A program made the translations under genes and the position numbers. Of a DNA stretch of 64,000 nt, positions 43,920 to 56,600 are shown piece after piece. The notes beneath the pieces were generated by a model. It saw nothing but the letters and a program-made list of their open reading frames with translations. It had not been told where the DNA came from and ran no database searches. Source of the stretch: Trichobilharzia regenti (taxonomy: Eukaryota; Platyhelminthes; Trematoda; Strigeidida; Schistosomatidae); contig CALYDD020000389.1 in the NCBI GenBank assembly GCA_944472135.2, positions 62,001-126,000 of the forward strand, written 5' to 3'. The number at the start of each line of letters is the position of its first letter. The first letter of the stretch is position 1.

Positions 43920-44085
43920 CTTGATTTACACGTTTGTTCACATACGTCTTTTGCATAAAAGTTATTATCGTTTCCTCCATATCCAAGGTAGATGAATGTC
44001 ATACACTCTCCAATAGTCGCATTATAATAATACTTTTCCAGTGGGTGATTTCCAGAACCTTCATCTTCACGATAAAAGCAGATTT
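43920..44085 (-). CDS. Kunitz/BPTI-domain exon A (C14-C38 disulfide missing)
   Basis: The 166-nt exon has acceptor TTCATTTCAG and donor AG|GTAATT, in phase 1 to 2. It encodes one Kunitz domain with canonical spacing: Cys5, eight residues, position 14, fifteen residues including a YYYN core, Cys30, seven residues, position 38, twelve residues including GGNDNNF, Cys51, EQT, Cys55. Positions 14 and 38, which normally form the disulfide holding the inhibitory loop, are Gly and Tyr, so a whole disulfide has been lost. Kunitz proteins of parasitic flatworms are usually secreted serine-protease inhibitors or channel modulators. Loss of this bond suggests altered specificity or a non-inhibitory role. 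The exon sits in the loop of the 42.9-46.7 kb inverted repeat. The 22-nt exon at 44281-44302 joins it in frame. Signal-peptide and other exons were not found. Confidence 0.8.
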
Positions 44086-44280
44086 CTGAAATGAAATGAA
44101 CCAGAACGAAATTAACCGCAGTCGTTTTAAAATAGTCGGGCCTCCTAAGTATAAATTAATTTAAATTTATCAAATTAATTTTTTCTCATAATGGGATTAT
44201 ACTCTACCACAGTACACAAGTTCTCTTCTTACAATCGAAATTTCATTTGTTATTGAGTATAAAACTGCAGTGACACTTAC

Positions 44281-44302
44281 TGTTGTACGATAATGAACAC
44301 TT
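44281..44302 (-). CDS. 22-nt exon upstream of Kunitz exon A
   Basis: The acceptor is strong (ATACTGATTTTCCAG) and the donor is GTAAGTGT. Read in phase 0 it gives KCSLSYN plus one base. That base completes a Lys codon with the first two bases of Kunitz exon A, about 195 bp downstream, so the two join in an open frame. A similar but acceptor-less sequence precedes Kunitz exon B near 40228. Confidence 0.5.
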
Positions 44303-44372
44303 CTGGAAAATCAGTATAAGCAAAATTGTTCCGAGCATATTATATTTCCAAAGTTGTCACTTGTTTCTTTCT

Positions 44373-44376
<4 letters not shown>

Positions 44377-44404
<28 letters not shown>
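44377..44404. repeat. (TA)n microsatellite
   Basis: A TA run of about 14 units, just upstream of the 22-nt exon in the sense of the Kunitz gene. Confidence 0.95.
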
Positions 44405-44407
<3 letters not shown>

Positions 44408-44699
44408 TTCTCATGTGAAAACAGACAGCATTTAGTATAGTTGTTGTAATATAGTAGAATGGTGAAGGGGTGCTTTAATTCACAATAGATTTCAGACAAT
44501 AATGTCACGTGTACTTGTATGCAAACCGAAGTATAAGCAATTTAGATATGTTTATTAAATTCACTGTTGAGAATGTGTCTCATTGGTGGTAAAATTACGT
44601 CATGAATTAAAAGTAGTGACATTACGTTTTGTATATTTCGGCTTCTCAGTATTTTTTCAACGTGAAACTTGGTCCATAATTTTTCAGCGTTTTAAATGA

Positions 44700-45300
44700 T
44701 TATTGATGGTCACTCTCTATACAAAATGTATATTGATGATACTATCATCATTAGTGATAATAAAAGTGAACTAAATGATCTACGACAATATTTGAATAGT
44801 CACCACTCAACCATCAAAATCATTGTTGAAACAGAAACTTGAAAAAAATTTCGCTTTTGAAGTTCAGACTAACAAATACATTTAATAGGGAATTGAACGG
44901 AATAGTATGGAAAGGGACTTCGTGAAACCACCAGCTGACAAAAGTTAAAATTTGGGTGGTGACAAGTCATACTCCAAAACCTGCTGATAACCCTCGGAAC
45001 ATAACCCACAGAACCTGCAACTTGACGTTAACAGATGAAGAAATCCCACTTGTGAGGAGGATTCTAATTCAGAATACTTATCCACCATGTTTTATAGCTA
45101 AGCACAAAGGAAACAAACACAAACAATTACATATCTTTGCAGAAGAGACTGTTACACACGATAAACACATATAAAGGAGAACTACTGGACGATGCTTTAA
45201 AAAAGATGCAACCTGCAGTGAACAATAGCTTCCACATTGAAATCAAAACGGAAATTCTCCTGCCACTCAATATTCTCCACTAATTCTGAATATAGAATTT
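44700..45300 (+). pseudogene. Penelope-like element RT fragment
   Basis: LYKMYIDDTIIISDNKSELNDL followed by LNSHHSTIK at about 44725-44820 is the PLE catalytic YxDD region and what follows it. A shifted frame at 44956-45174 contains EEIPLVRRILIQNTYPPCFI, the post-RT linker. The fragment lies inside the loop of the 42.9-46.7 kb inverted repeat, antisense to Kunitz exon A. Confidence 0.65.
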
Positions 45301-45809
45301 TTATTCTTTTTGTTCACTCCTATGTGTATCCGCTGATTTACTCGTTCATGTAGAGCACCCGTTTTGCGTTTTTATCTTCAGAAATCAAGATTCACTATCT
45401 AACATAGCTACAGTATGATCAACACGTCAATCAGTAGTTTCACATCTGCACTTACATTTTAAGTTGGTTACTCAAAATTGATTCACTGTCAATTGGGCAG
45501 TAGGTGCTTTTGTAGCTTTGAACTACTTGGGTCTTAGGTAAACCACCTAGAAGTTATACAGAAACAGAAAATCAGTGAACATCAACTCTTCGAATGAAGC
45601 AGCATTTTCAATATGATATAGATAGAGCGAGGCGGGACGAATGTGGCCTGATCAGATATACAGCTTCAGAAGCACTGATAAAGGATGCGGACTCCTCAGT
45701 AGTTATTCTTATGCCAATAACACAGAAAGCCTAGGATTAGGAAAGCCACCTAATGAGTGAAAGAAAGGATACCTGATAAATCTTTTGAAGAAAAGAAGGC
45801 TGGAAGAAA

Positions 45810-46665
45810 GATTTTGTTGGTCACATCTAGAAATATACAGTGCCTGGGTATCCTGCAGGGAATTCAGCTCCTTGGACTTTGAAATGGGTTCGGTCCTACA
45901 GTCACTGACCTTAACTGATTAAAATATTATCTGGTGGTCAAACTGAAAACTCAGTCGATTCTTCTATAACATACGACAGTTCGCTTCTTGTTATAAACAA
46001 CTGTGCTTAGGGAAAACTTGACAGTTTCTTACCATTTTCACCTTCAGGTAAATTGAAAACATTTATTTCTCAGTGTGAATTGAAAAAAAGCAACAAAGGT
46101 TATTGAAGCAGGATTAAATGAATTCACCAAATTTCGGTTGAACTATTGCTCATACATACATGGATATATACATATATACCTTTTAAATGATATTGGGAAA
46201 TATGACTGAGAAGCAAATAAAATACATTGAATCAATCATGCAGGAAGATAGGTGCGAATGTTTTCCAGGTCATATTCGAATAGATAAGTGGGGAGGGGTA
46301 TAAGAGATCACAATTAGGACAAATTGCATTACGCTGCAATTACATAACTTAGACAAACAAATAGTTTTTGAAGAATATATCAAGAATTGTAAAGAGATTG
46401 ATGTCAATAGTAACAGTGATAATAGTGATAACAATAATATTACCGTTGAAGTCAGTTAAGATAATGCTACTGATAAAAGATGGTGCGTCGGTGGCACAGT
46501 GGTTAGGACTCTCGCCGACCATGCACATGATCTGGGGTTCGAGCCCACGCTGACGCACACCTGATATCTATGGTCGGCCTGCGAAATTTGGGCTACCGAT
46601 ATCCACGCTGCAAATTCCATACTTGTACCAAAAATACAGTGTAGAATCAAGCTGTAATCAAAAAT
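45810..46665 (-). repeat. Inverted repeat IR-1, right arm
   Basis: Mirror of 42868-43718. Short reading frames in the two arms translate identically, so the duplication is recent or kept alike by gene conversion. The enclosed 2.1-kb loop holds Kunitz exon A and its 22-nt partner. Confidence 0.85.
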
Positions 46666-46683
46666 AAATAAATAAATAATAAA
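46482..46683 (+). repeat. tRNA-headed SINE at outer edge of inverted repeat, right
   Basis: Complete SINE with head, body and (AATA)n tail; mirror image of 42868-43046. Its tail is fuller than in the left copy, marking where the two arms stop matching. Confidence 0.75.
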
Positions 46684-46986
46684 TGAATCAAGAATAATCG
46701 TAATAATAAGAAGTAGAATATTAAGTAAAACGTATTACGATGGTACATTTAGGGGATGACCATCACCTTTTGTACACAGAGCCTTGGTTTATAAACTCGA
46801 ATTGCTCAAGACTCTGCAATTGCAGGCATCTTCCCTTTTCTTTGTCCTCTGACAATAGTGAATGACTTTACAGAGTCGATATAATATACATAGTCCACAA
46901 GATGTTTTGTTATTCAGGTTTTTGACACTTTGCACTCAACTGTTTTCAACTATTCTATAATACGAGTAGACAATCGCCTTTCGTTT

Positions 46987-47186
46987 TTATTTACTTTTTT
47001 TTAATTTTCGATTACAGCTTGATTCCAAACTGTATTTTTAGTAAAGTATGGAATTTGCAGCGTGGATTTCGGTAGCCCAAATTTTTCAGGCTGACCATAG
47101 ATATCAGGTGTGCGTCGGCAGGGGATCGAACCTCGGACCATGTGCATGGTCGGCGAGAGTTCTAACCACTGGGCCACCGACGCACT
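46987..47186 (-). repeat. tRNA-headed SINE, full-length copy
   Basis: Reverse-oriented complete copy with head at the 47186 end and A-rich tail at the 46987 end. PLE 3'-end-like sequence (47400-47570) follows. Confidence 0.7.
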
Positions 47187-47190
47187 ATGT

Positions 47191-50100
47191 ATGACCTATG
47201 TATTTGCTTCCACGAACACACTCAAAGATATATTCGCAGTTTGAAGTGTCGAGGATTGGCGACTGGTCCTTCTCGGATTGTTGGAGCACTCGATTGTTGG
47301 TGTTAAGGCAAACAGGTTTTATGGAATAATAAGTGATCTTGATAGCTTTATCGAGCATTCATCTGGCTAGTTCTTGTACATCATCTCTTTCAATGGCAAA
47401 CCAATATAAACAGATTCCTTTTTGCATGAGTGATTCAATGTAGTTTATTTGCTAATCAGTCTTATATCTCGCAGTGCAATTTCAAAAGTTTGTGTATATT
47501 TCCGTGTATGTAGAGTATTCAGGTGACAAGTTCTACAGAAATGTGATGAATTCAGTTAAATTAATGAAAATCTCTATTTAAGAAATACGCTCATTACACA
47601 TTCGTCAGTATGCAATAATATCTGCTTAGGCGCAAGCAAAACTCATGCATATTTCATCTGAGGAATGTCTGCGTTTCACTTTCGAATAGGTTACAAGGTT
47701 TTCGAAAACAAATGTCAGTCAGAAGATGTAACATTAGTTTTAATGAAATGTACTATAGTTGACTTCATTTAGCATTAGCGTTAGTTGTTTCACCAAATAG
47801 TGTCACCGGGGGTTCACGGGTCAATGTGTCCACACGCCAAACCTCTGTAGCTGTCACGACAATTGCCTGTAAACTCTCATTTTCCACCAACAGAATGACA
47901 TTCATATAAATCCTTAACAAATGACAAACAACGTACTCGCCTGAAATTAATGGATACTCAAACCTGAAGGCTAATAATGGAAAACTGTATCTTAAATTAT
48001 GTGATAATCTGCTACATATTTGCTGAATAGGATATGTGTTACATATTATTTCCTGGCGTTCCGATGTGGACACAGAGATTCAACTGCACATCTGCACATT
48101 TTCCTGTTTTCTGCCACCCTCTTCAGTTGGCTTCACGATTGATCATACTCTCACCGCTTCCTCACACGATCTCCTCTGTGTCTCCTTACGACGACCCACT
48201 CATTACTTTGCATTGTGATTTTACTCGCGATCCTGACGTGCGATGTCATTCGGCGGTGTTCTCCTTGTTTCTTACATATTTGTTGAATGATTTGTTGGTT
48301 TGCTACCATATTTTCTTGTCGCTTATTCTTTCTAGCTATTCTAAATTCAGTATGAAGCCAGTGAAGTCTATAGGTGTTGATGGAAGTCTATAACCTGTTG
48401 GAAATGCTTTTCTTGATACCGTGGTCGAGTTTGTGACCCGCATAGAAGCACCGACAGATTTCACATCGGTGTTTGATTTGAGAATATGGTTCCTTATGCG
48501 GAGTGTGGGAGATTGCTAGACTGGTTTCAGGTTGATGAAGGTGTACCTTGCCTTTCCGATTCTGACTCTGTCATCCCGTCCATTAAGCTTGTAGTCGAAA
48601 AGCCGCTACCTAGCCGGATAAGTGAAGGGGGCAAACTCTGTTAAGGATATCCTGTTGATTGTGATTTGTGGTGGTAGTTGCTACGGTTCGTTGGTTATCC
48701 TCATCACCTCCATGAACGAAGGTACATAAAATATTATCGTCAAAATTAGTAAGAATAACAAATTGGAATATAATTCAGTCAGAGAAAGGAAGGGCTCAGG
48801 ACAGTGTATCTCTGAAAGCACGACCGGATGTTCAACCGTTCAACCTCTCAGGCTTAGATGAGATACAATTGATTGGAACTTACGCGAACATGGATAACCT
48901 TTTCACGGCTTTGAAACTCTGATTTTGTGGTCGCCATCTGCCAGGTGATGTCAGGCAGGCATTCACTCTGCATTCAAATTATCCAGATGATTCGCCCTCT
49001 GTGAATCCGGGCTTTCAGAAGACTGGTTGGTTGTATTCAGTGTTGCTTGAATTTCACATTCTTAGTACAAATGGGTAGACGATTTATGAGTTCGTATTCC
49101 AATAAATAAAGCCAGTCGAAATGCTTAAAATGTCTTCATAGTGAGCGGAGTGCCAACAGAAATAATTCGGGAACTTGACTAAATTCTAACGCCCAATCAA
49201 CAATGAAGTATATGAATAAATTATGAACCTTGACTATTTGTTTCCCTGTTAACGCGATGGCTTATCACTGCAAGGAATATGATCATTGAACTTATCTGTT
49301 ATATCGGTTATGAGCTGAAAATATTTGGACAACCTACTACTTCCATAACGACTTCCATTAAAATTTCATAAACATGGTGCGTAAAACAAGAATACTCTCT
49401 TCGATATCTGCATCATCAGGTTCTACATTTGCATATTTATGATAGTTAAACAACGTTTGATATTGTAAACAAAATCAAACTGGCGACACCAAGATTTTAT
49501 TGGATAATAGCGAATAAGCTGTTGACAATATATGTTTATTCGATAATATGCATATTACACTTTTTAAAAGTAAATGACATTCGCGATTAAGTGATACCTG
49601 GTAATGAAAGCTAGTGATTAGTGTTCAAACTGAATTAAACTGATGATGCACGTCGTATTAGTGTTTTGCCTTGACGGAATAGCATTTATAAACGTATAGA
49701 ATTTGGAAAATTAGGTTCCAACCTTAGTATTGTCATTGACAATCAAAATATCGCTCCCACTGGGGAGGACGCTTCCTAGATTAATTGAAGATAGGCGGAG
49801 GGAAGACGACTTCTGGAGATTCCGACTGAAGCGGAGGATTTCAATTTCTGGAATTCAGGGTTATATACGTAAAGTTTTCTACTACTTACTTATAACGTAA
49901 ACACAATCTGCTTCACCGTGAACAGTTATGAAAGATCCCTTCCTTCTAATCCATCACAGTTTACCGCCCTGAGTTAAAGCCTATCCCAAACAGTGTTGAC
50001 TGGTTCACATTCTATTTCTACGATTTCTGTGATTTCTTCAATATAAAATCAAGGCATGAATGATGTAGGGTCCGCATTATTTGACCAAGAAAACTACAAT

Positions 50101-50784
50101 CTGTGTTCTTCTCATATAATAAAATGGTGATATTTGAGTATCTTAAAACTCTATGACCACAATTTTGTATGCAAAGTACAAAATTATTTACTGAATTCGC
50201 ACAAATAATTTCGTTTACACATTGTCAGTAGTAAGTTAGTATATGTAACGGCATTATATCACTGGACAAGGAACGCCGAAATGTTTCAACGAGAATTGTA
50301 GTTGGTTATTATGTAAATATAAAAGTAAACAGAATCACGCATTTCCTGCAAATTATGGCGAAACTAATAATCAGGAGGGAAAGTAGCTCTCCTACCAATC
50401 CTTATATAATTACATATCAGTCGAGGCACTGAATAGTCCTACAAGTGTGAGAGATTGTTAAAGACTGAAATAACATGCTCAGAATTCGGCGAAAAGTGTA
50501 ATAAAGGAAAGCAGACACAAATGACGCGTGGAACAATTAACAGAAATACTAATTAATATTCAGCACAATTACAAAAACCAAAAACACATGTCCTTTCAGA
50601 AACCCATAATATAACCGGATGAAAAGTGTTTGAAAGATATTTTATTTCCAGAATTAATAAAATAAACGCACGAGATAATGTGTTATCCACCTGTGTTACT
50701 AACTTCAGTGGAAAACGATAGTCAATGCGTTTCGGTAACAATTAAATGATAGTTTTCGAAACTGTAAAGACGCCGAAATATTAT
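47191..50784. other. Mixed intergenic DNA
   Basis: 47400-47570 is PLE 3'-end-like. A minus-strand frame at 47765-48073 has a good acceptor-like site (GAGTTTACAG) before its last 33 codons, which end in a stop, but no homology was recognised. 48380-48570 is an RTE fragment. 48780-50780 shows nothing. Confidence 0.4.
48380..48570 (-). pseudogene. RTE-like LINE, RT C-terminal fragment
   Basis: The minus strand reads RVRIGKARYTFINLKPV-stop-QSPTLRIRNHILKSNTDVKSV, matching the RIGKAR..F..L..IW to KSVLLYGSETW block after the RT domain in RTE elements. The higher-coordinate flank to 48700 is similarly GC-richer than its surroundings. Confidence 0.6.
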
Positions 50785-51240
50785 GTCAAAATCTCATCCA
50801 CTGAATCAGTTAGCTTCAACATAGGTCATATTCTATATACACACCTTCCTACATCACGGAAGTATAATAGGAAACCTTCGATAAACTTTCGTCAGATTTA
50901 TTGTCAATTATTCCAGGAGTTTCAAGTTATCACGACAGATTAATGCTTCCTCATGGAACACTTCTTCAGTTATTTCCTAAAATAAATAAAAATTCTCCAA
51001 TCTTCAGTGAAAATATCAATCACTCCTCGAATTGAGAAAATTCTCCACCATTTCACAATTAGCATAAAGATACTAATTTTGTCTTCTAAGTGTTTTCCAC
51101 TTCATTTAATCATGATTGATGTAAGTTTGAAACCATTACAGAGTTTAAGATAATTGTTTTCTTCAATAATGAAATGTCAGATGGATGCATTTGATGGAAG
51201 CTTCCAGCTTATCTTATGATGTATAATCTTGGCAATCACA
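50785..51240 (+). repeat. Third copy of a palindrome segment
   Basis: Matches 56424-56960 (and inverted 57370-57905) closely, but lacks an 88-bp stretch present there at 56817-56903. The shared part has no recognisable coding content. Confidence 0.8.
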
Positions 51241-51339
51241 TTTGTAACACATGCATTTGTACGCACTAGGAATTATATAGTGAGAACATTGAATAAATGT
51301 TCAGACTACTTCATCAAAAATACTGCTTGTCTGTTTCCT

Positions 51340-51700
51340 AGTGAACATCCGACCTAACTCTGCAGTGTTCGGAATAGGTTGTTATCTACGTTTCGTTTCC
51401 TCTTTGATGGATATGAAGATTTCTGCTAAAGCATGGCTAAGTGGACTGCCCATAGCTACACCATCTATTTGGCGGTAAGGAGTGACTTCAAACTGTAATT
51501 GTACATCCATGGCACACATTAACAGTAGGTGATTGAATTCCAACTCTTTGAGTGGGAGGAGATCAGACCATCCAGCTCAGAGAACACAACCACATCAATA
51601 CACCTAAATTTTGTTTGTCCTCGGAAGGGCATATATGTCCGGTAAACGAAACCTTCGAGGCTTTAAATCCTGAAAACAGGAAAAAATATTTATTTCGATG
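51340..51700 (-). pseudogene. Penelope-like element RT fragment
   Basis: On the minus strand at about 51420-51540 the sequence reads YRQIDGVAMGSPLSHALAE, matching the PLE RT motif around GVAMGSPLGP. The upstream part (toward 51700) is degenerate but contains DIYALPRTNK, like the RT fingers. Confidence 0.65.
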
Positions 51701-53641
51701 ATGAATCAAAGCTCATATATAAAACGACAGTAGGTACGATACCAAAAAGAGCTGAAAATTAATTACGCTTGACGAAGCTATCATAGTCGAACAACTGAAT
51801 CCCGATTTAATTGTTCAGAAAGAAGCAGTTGTCACTCAGTCATTCCTCGCCAACCACATTTTTATTCTTTATACTTAACTCATTTGGCGTTGTATGGATT
51901 CATTTACTCTGTTTAAGTTTGAACTCCTTGGGGAAACCTTATATAAGCTTAATTTTCTGAGCACTGTTCACTGAGTCCACAGCCTACTGTCAACTGACAT
52001 CATGTCAAATTTGCAAGTATGTTAACACTTTTCTTAGTAATTTGTTTATCCTGTGAGCAATTGATGACAAGGCAACGGAATATATTATGGTGCCATATTG
52101 TTCTGCAAAACTGTTGTTTATGCTTTGTTCAGACAACGCTTGACACCTACATACACTCTCATACCATGTAAGTGACACTGGTAAGGTTATTGTTGTGTTT
52201 GACTCCTCTTATCTAGATTTTCCACTTGTGAAGCCTCCATGGTGTTTCTAGTTATCATCCTCAACACACACTGAACTGGATGTTGTCACCCAATTTCTAT
52301 TGCTGTATGTGAGGAGGTTGACAGTACTGCATGTTACAGCCTGGTGTATACGTTTCCATTAGTTGAAACACCTATTAAGTCTTATTAAGATTTAAGGTGT
52401 CTTTTCGTGACTTATCGACAGAAAAATATGGTCATTTAGGAGTGTGGTGACCCCTTAATCCCACCACGCCTGATTTGTAACATCGGCCGAAATTTACCTC
52501 AAATCTGCGGTACCATGATTTCTCATCACATTTCTTATTTGACCGAACAAAATTCAAACCAATGTGAAGTGATATTCCAGAAGCTTCAACAGATGACGAA
52601 TATTTAATTCATCATGTTTCGAAGTATCATCTGTAAACTCAAACGATTTCAAATGGATTTGGCAGCAGTCGCTGAGTTGTGGGTTTGAAGTTATTGGAAC
52701 TATTTGAGCCAGCAGTTTAATTTATTTGCAAGACCTCCTTCACGATTTTTTATCTCTTTAAATCCAACGTGACATATTCCTCCGGCTCATTCAGACACAT
52801 GTAGAAAAGTTGAAGGACGACTAGTATTTCTAAACGCCACAACATGAAACTCTACAATTTTGAAGGGAACATGAGTGATCAGTTAGAACTGAACGGTAAT
52901 GAGGAGGTTATCTTTGCTTTTTCGAATCATAAATGTCGAATTCGAATTTCTATTTTACGAAAATAACGAATTATCTCATCCGTTCACATTATGTTTGAAT
53001 TGAACCAAACTTAAACTATCTCTAGCGATGTCAGTGGCCAGAAATCTTAGACCTATCCGTATGTTCACAAATGTCGTAGTATTGAATGAGATATAGTGCT
53101 AACTTACTACTAGGGTTTTATGACGTAAGACGGAATATCGATTATGTAGTTGTTGGAATTCACTTTCATCATTCTTATAATCAGACATAATCTGACCTGC
53201 AAGCAGTGATGATACTCAGCAGATAAAGGTAAAATTTATTGACAAACAGAACATTTATTTATCACCAGTTCCACTGGACCAGGCAACGCTGCCATTATAT
53301 GCAACCCTGAAGTATAGGTAAAGAATTGCAAACAACAGCTACGGACACACTGTGGTATCGTACAGCTCATGAAGTCAGTTAGAAAAGGGTGGTTGTTGTG
53401 AGTCGATGTCAGTAACCTTCATTGATTCGGTGGTGAACATGAGGAGAAAAAGAAGAATTCCTACCACACCCATCACCAAATAGTATCACATATTCAGAGC
53501 AGCGGATTCCATTGAAATATTCTCGCAACTGAAATAAATGGACGTGCATTCTAAACATGACTATTAATTAAAAGAATTGAAAAATGCATATCATTATTAA
53601 GCATCGGTGAAGACGGAGACTATTTCCACTCAGATTCACTT
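51701..53641. other. Intergenic DNA, nothing recognised
   Basis: No conserved motif or long frame. 52430-52560 is somewhat less AT-rich and may be an old repeat. Confidence 0.4.
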
Positions 53642-56600
53642 GGATATGAAATTCCCCACGAGGCATCGAAGTGCATGTCATCGCCCACATTATATTAAAA
53701 TGCACCCAAATTGTGAAAATACTGTGCAGAAAATCGACAAAGGCGGTGAGATCAACGACAAATGAGAGTTGAATGTTGTTCACAAGGCTCCGTTTGAAAA
53801 AGTGTGTGGGGAAGTCAACTTCTTGACTACTGTTTATGATTTCACAGCTAACCAGTTATGATTCTCCGTGTCACTTAATATCTCATTTGCAAATGCGCTT
53901 GAATGTGTGGGGAAGTCCGTATGCGGTGAGCAGCTAGTCAGCTGGAGAGAGCACGATAATGCATCGTTTGGAAAACATAGAGCACTACCTATAAGACTTC
54001 GTCTCATTGGATTGAAAGTGTCAATATGTGAGGAGAAATAAACCATTCCTAGATATCTGTAGTATCTCAACAGTCTCTCCCTCGACATAGGTGAAATCAA
54101 AATAATGTCTCACGCCCTTCAATATATCTGTGCTATCTACTTGTACTCTAGCCACCTCATTTTACTGGTGCATATCTCCTCATTTTGTACCAATTTCAAT
54201 TGCACTAATCAACGGACTGCTTGCATTTTCTAGCATACTCGTTGGTCATATTGCCACCTGCAATAGCCGAAATTGTAATCATCGACATGATTCACATCAT
54301 CTTTTATTTATACTACTACCGAAGTCGTTATTGTTACTGGTATGTTTACAGCCTTTATAACATGTATAACTGATCTTCGGATTGACCATCATCAGAGAGA
54401 ATCCTCTTCACAAAATTTTGTGTATAACAGGGTAGCGCGAAAATCAAATGTGCCCTTGAATGACACCCTTTAAGCCACACTGAAAGCAACCACGAGGACT
54501 CGAAGTGTTTGAAGCAGACTGCAAATTGAATTGCACTTGTCGAAGCACAGGTTTGATTGACAGTGTCAACTCAGAATCTGTAAGTATTCCACTACATGAA
54601 AAAATGTATAATGACATTTACAATCATCAAGATAAATGACATATTTAATGATGGTGTATGGAAATTTCTCAAATAGAATTCATTCTGTAAAAGTAAACGT
54701 GTGCACAAAACCAACTACTTCGCAAGTAATAAAAATCTGCTAATAATCCAAGTTATACTGATCTATGAGAAATGCTTAGGCTTGCTGTTTTCTTAGGCTC
54801 TACAAGCTCACCGATGATGTTCACGTACAATTTTAATATACACCACTGGATATTAACAGATTCAAAATTGTGCACAAGACGAGTGTAGTGATTTCAAGTG
54901 ATTCACCTGTAGGTGATTCCATTTGAATGGAACGTTTTACTATGAAGCATACGTGTTTTGACCACACTCTGGTCTCCATGTCTGTATATCTAGTCTTTCG
55001 CTGTGTAGACTACTTCTATCAGAATCACTAGCTTTGTGAGATAAAACGGTGCACTGAGGAACTCCCACCTACATATTCAATAGATGTTGAAATTCTCTTT
55101 AGAGCGAGGAATTGGAATTTCGTTGAAGAAGGCGTTGTCACAAATCACTTTTTCTTGTACACCTCTGTTAGTTATTATTACCTACTGACAGCTGATGGTG
55201 ACATTTATTGTCATTGCTCACATAAACTAGCAAATATTTTCAGCGAATGCAATTCGGTGATGATTTTTTTACCACCTCACACGCCATATATGCCTTCATA
55301 ATTAAAGAATTGAGATGTTTGCAATTTTTTGTGTATTTTTTTAGCAATTCGACGAATATCGAAAGTTAAATAGAGTCTTCAGATAAGGGAATGCATGTAT
55401 GATAATTCTATTGCGACTGCAACAGAATTAGGCTTTTGTGACCAATGTAGCTTATTTAATTTATTAAATGTCATTTATGACTCATTTTGAATAGAAATAG
55501 GCTATGTTTGGATATGCAACATGACTGAAATTAGGAAGATTGTGACATCTATTGTTATTGCTCACATAAACTGGCGAATATTTTCCTGAAGTGAATACGG
55601 GTTTTTTAAACGGGTTTTTTTCTTTCTGCTTGCGTAAGCAGATATCTGTTACTAAAATTTAACTACTTATAAGTAATGTGAACCATATATGCGGAAATCC
55701 AGACATCGGATTATTTATTATGGTACTGTTAATGGATGTACAATGTCCTACAATGTGAATTTAAAGTGTCTCTCGTCTCCTCTTGATTCATGTTAGATTG
55801 ATGAGGATTATTTGGAATTATGGACAAAATATCTTTAGGAATCTCTTGAGGGAATGACGTTTATGCCTTGAACATGTGCAAATTCTCTTTTTCACCGGAT
55901 AAATAATGCGACAATATTTAGTTCAGGTCAGTTGTCACACAATATCTGAGTGTTCCAATACTTGCTATTGGCAGTGCGCATAACGAGATTCACAAAGATA
56001 CAGTATGACAATTTTTAGCTGATCTAGGTGAAATTAGGGTCAACAACTTTTATATTCCTATATGAAGCATTAAATATTAGAGAGGCATAGAGTTTACTCA
56101 TTTGCTCGATACAAATTACGATTACTTTAACACTGTTTATTCAAAATATGGTAGAGATTGAAATGAAATTAAAAATCAAATGAGGCAAAAAAGATATTCA
56201 AGATTATCAGAGAGAATTCGAGGTAGAAGAAGTGGACATAAATTTTGTTGACAGCACTTATTGACGAATATTTTATCTCCTGTATTAAGTGACTCAACTC
56301 GATGAATATTTTGCCTTGTTTTGTATATTCAGTTCATTATGTGTTGTAAACTATAGTCATTAAATTTCGGTGATATTATAATGATTAAGTTAAACACTGT
56401 CAGGACTCCAAGCTGTCTGAAGCAAATTCTCATCCACTGAACTAGTTAGCTCCAACATAGGTCATATTCTATATACACACCTTCCTACATCACGGAAGTA
56501 TAATAAGAAACCTTCGATAAACTTTCGTCAGATTTATTGTCAATTATTCCAGGAGTTTCAAGTTATCACGACAGATTAATGCTTCCTCATGGAACACTTC

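Noticed and set aside
48034..48393. 119-codon plus-strand frame
   Set aside because: No recognisable domain, and it adjoins a minus-strand RTE fragment; probably chance in repeat DNA.
53834..54100. Identical frames in both palindrome arms as a duplicated gene
   Set aside because: Identity is explained by the palindrome itself; there is no domain or codon signature.
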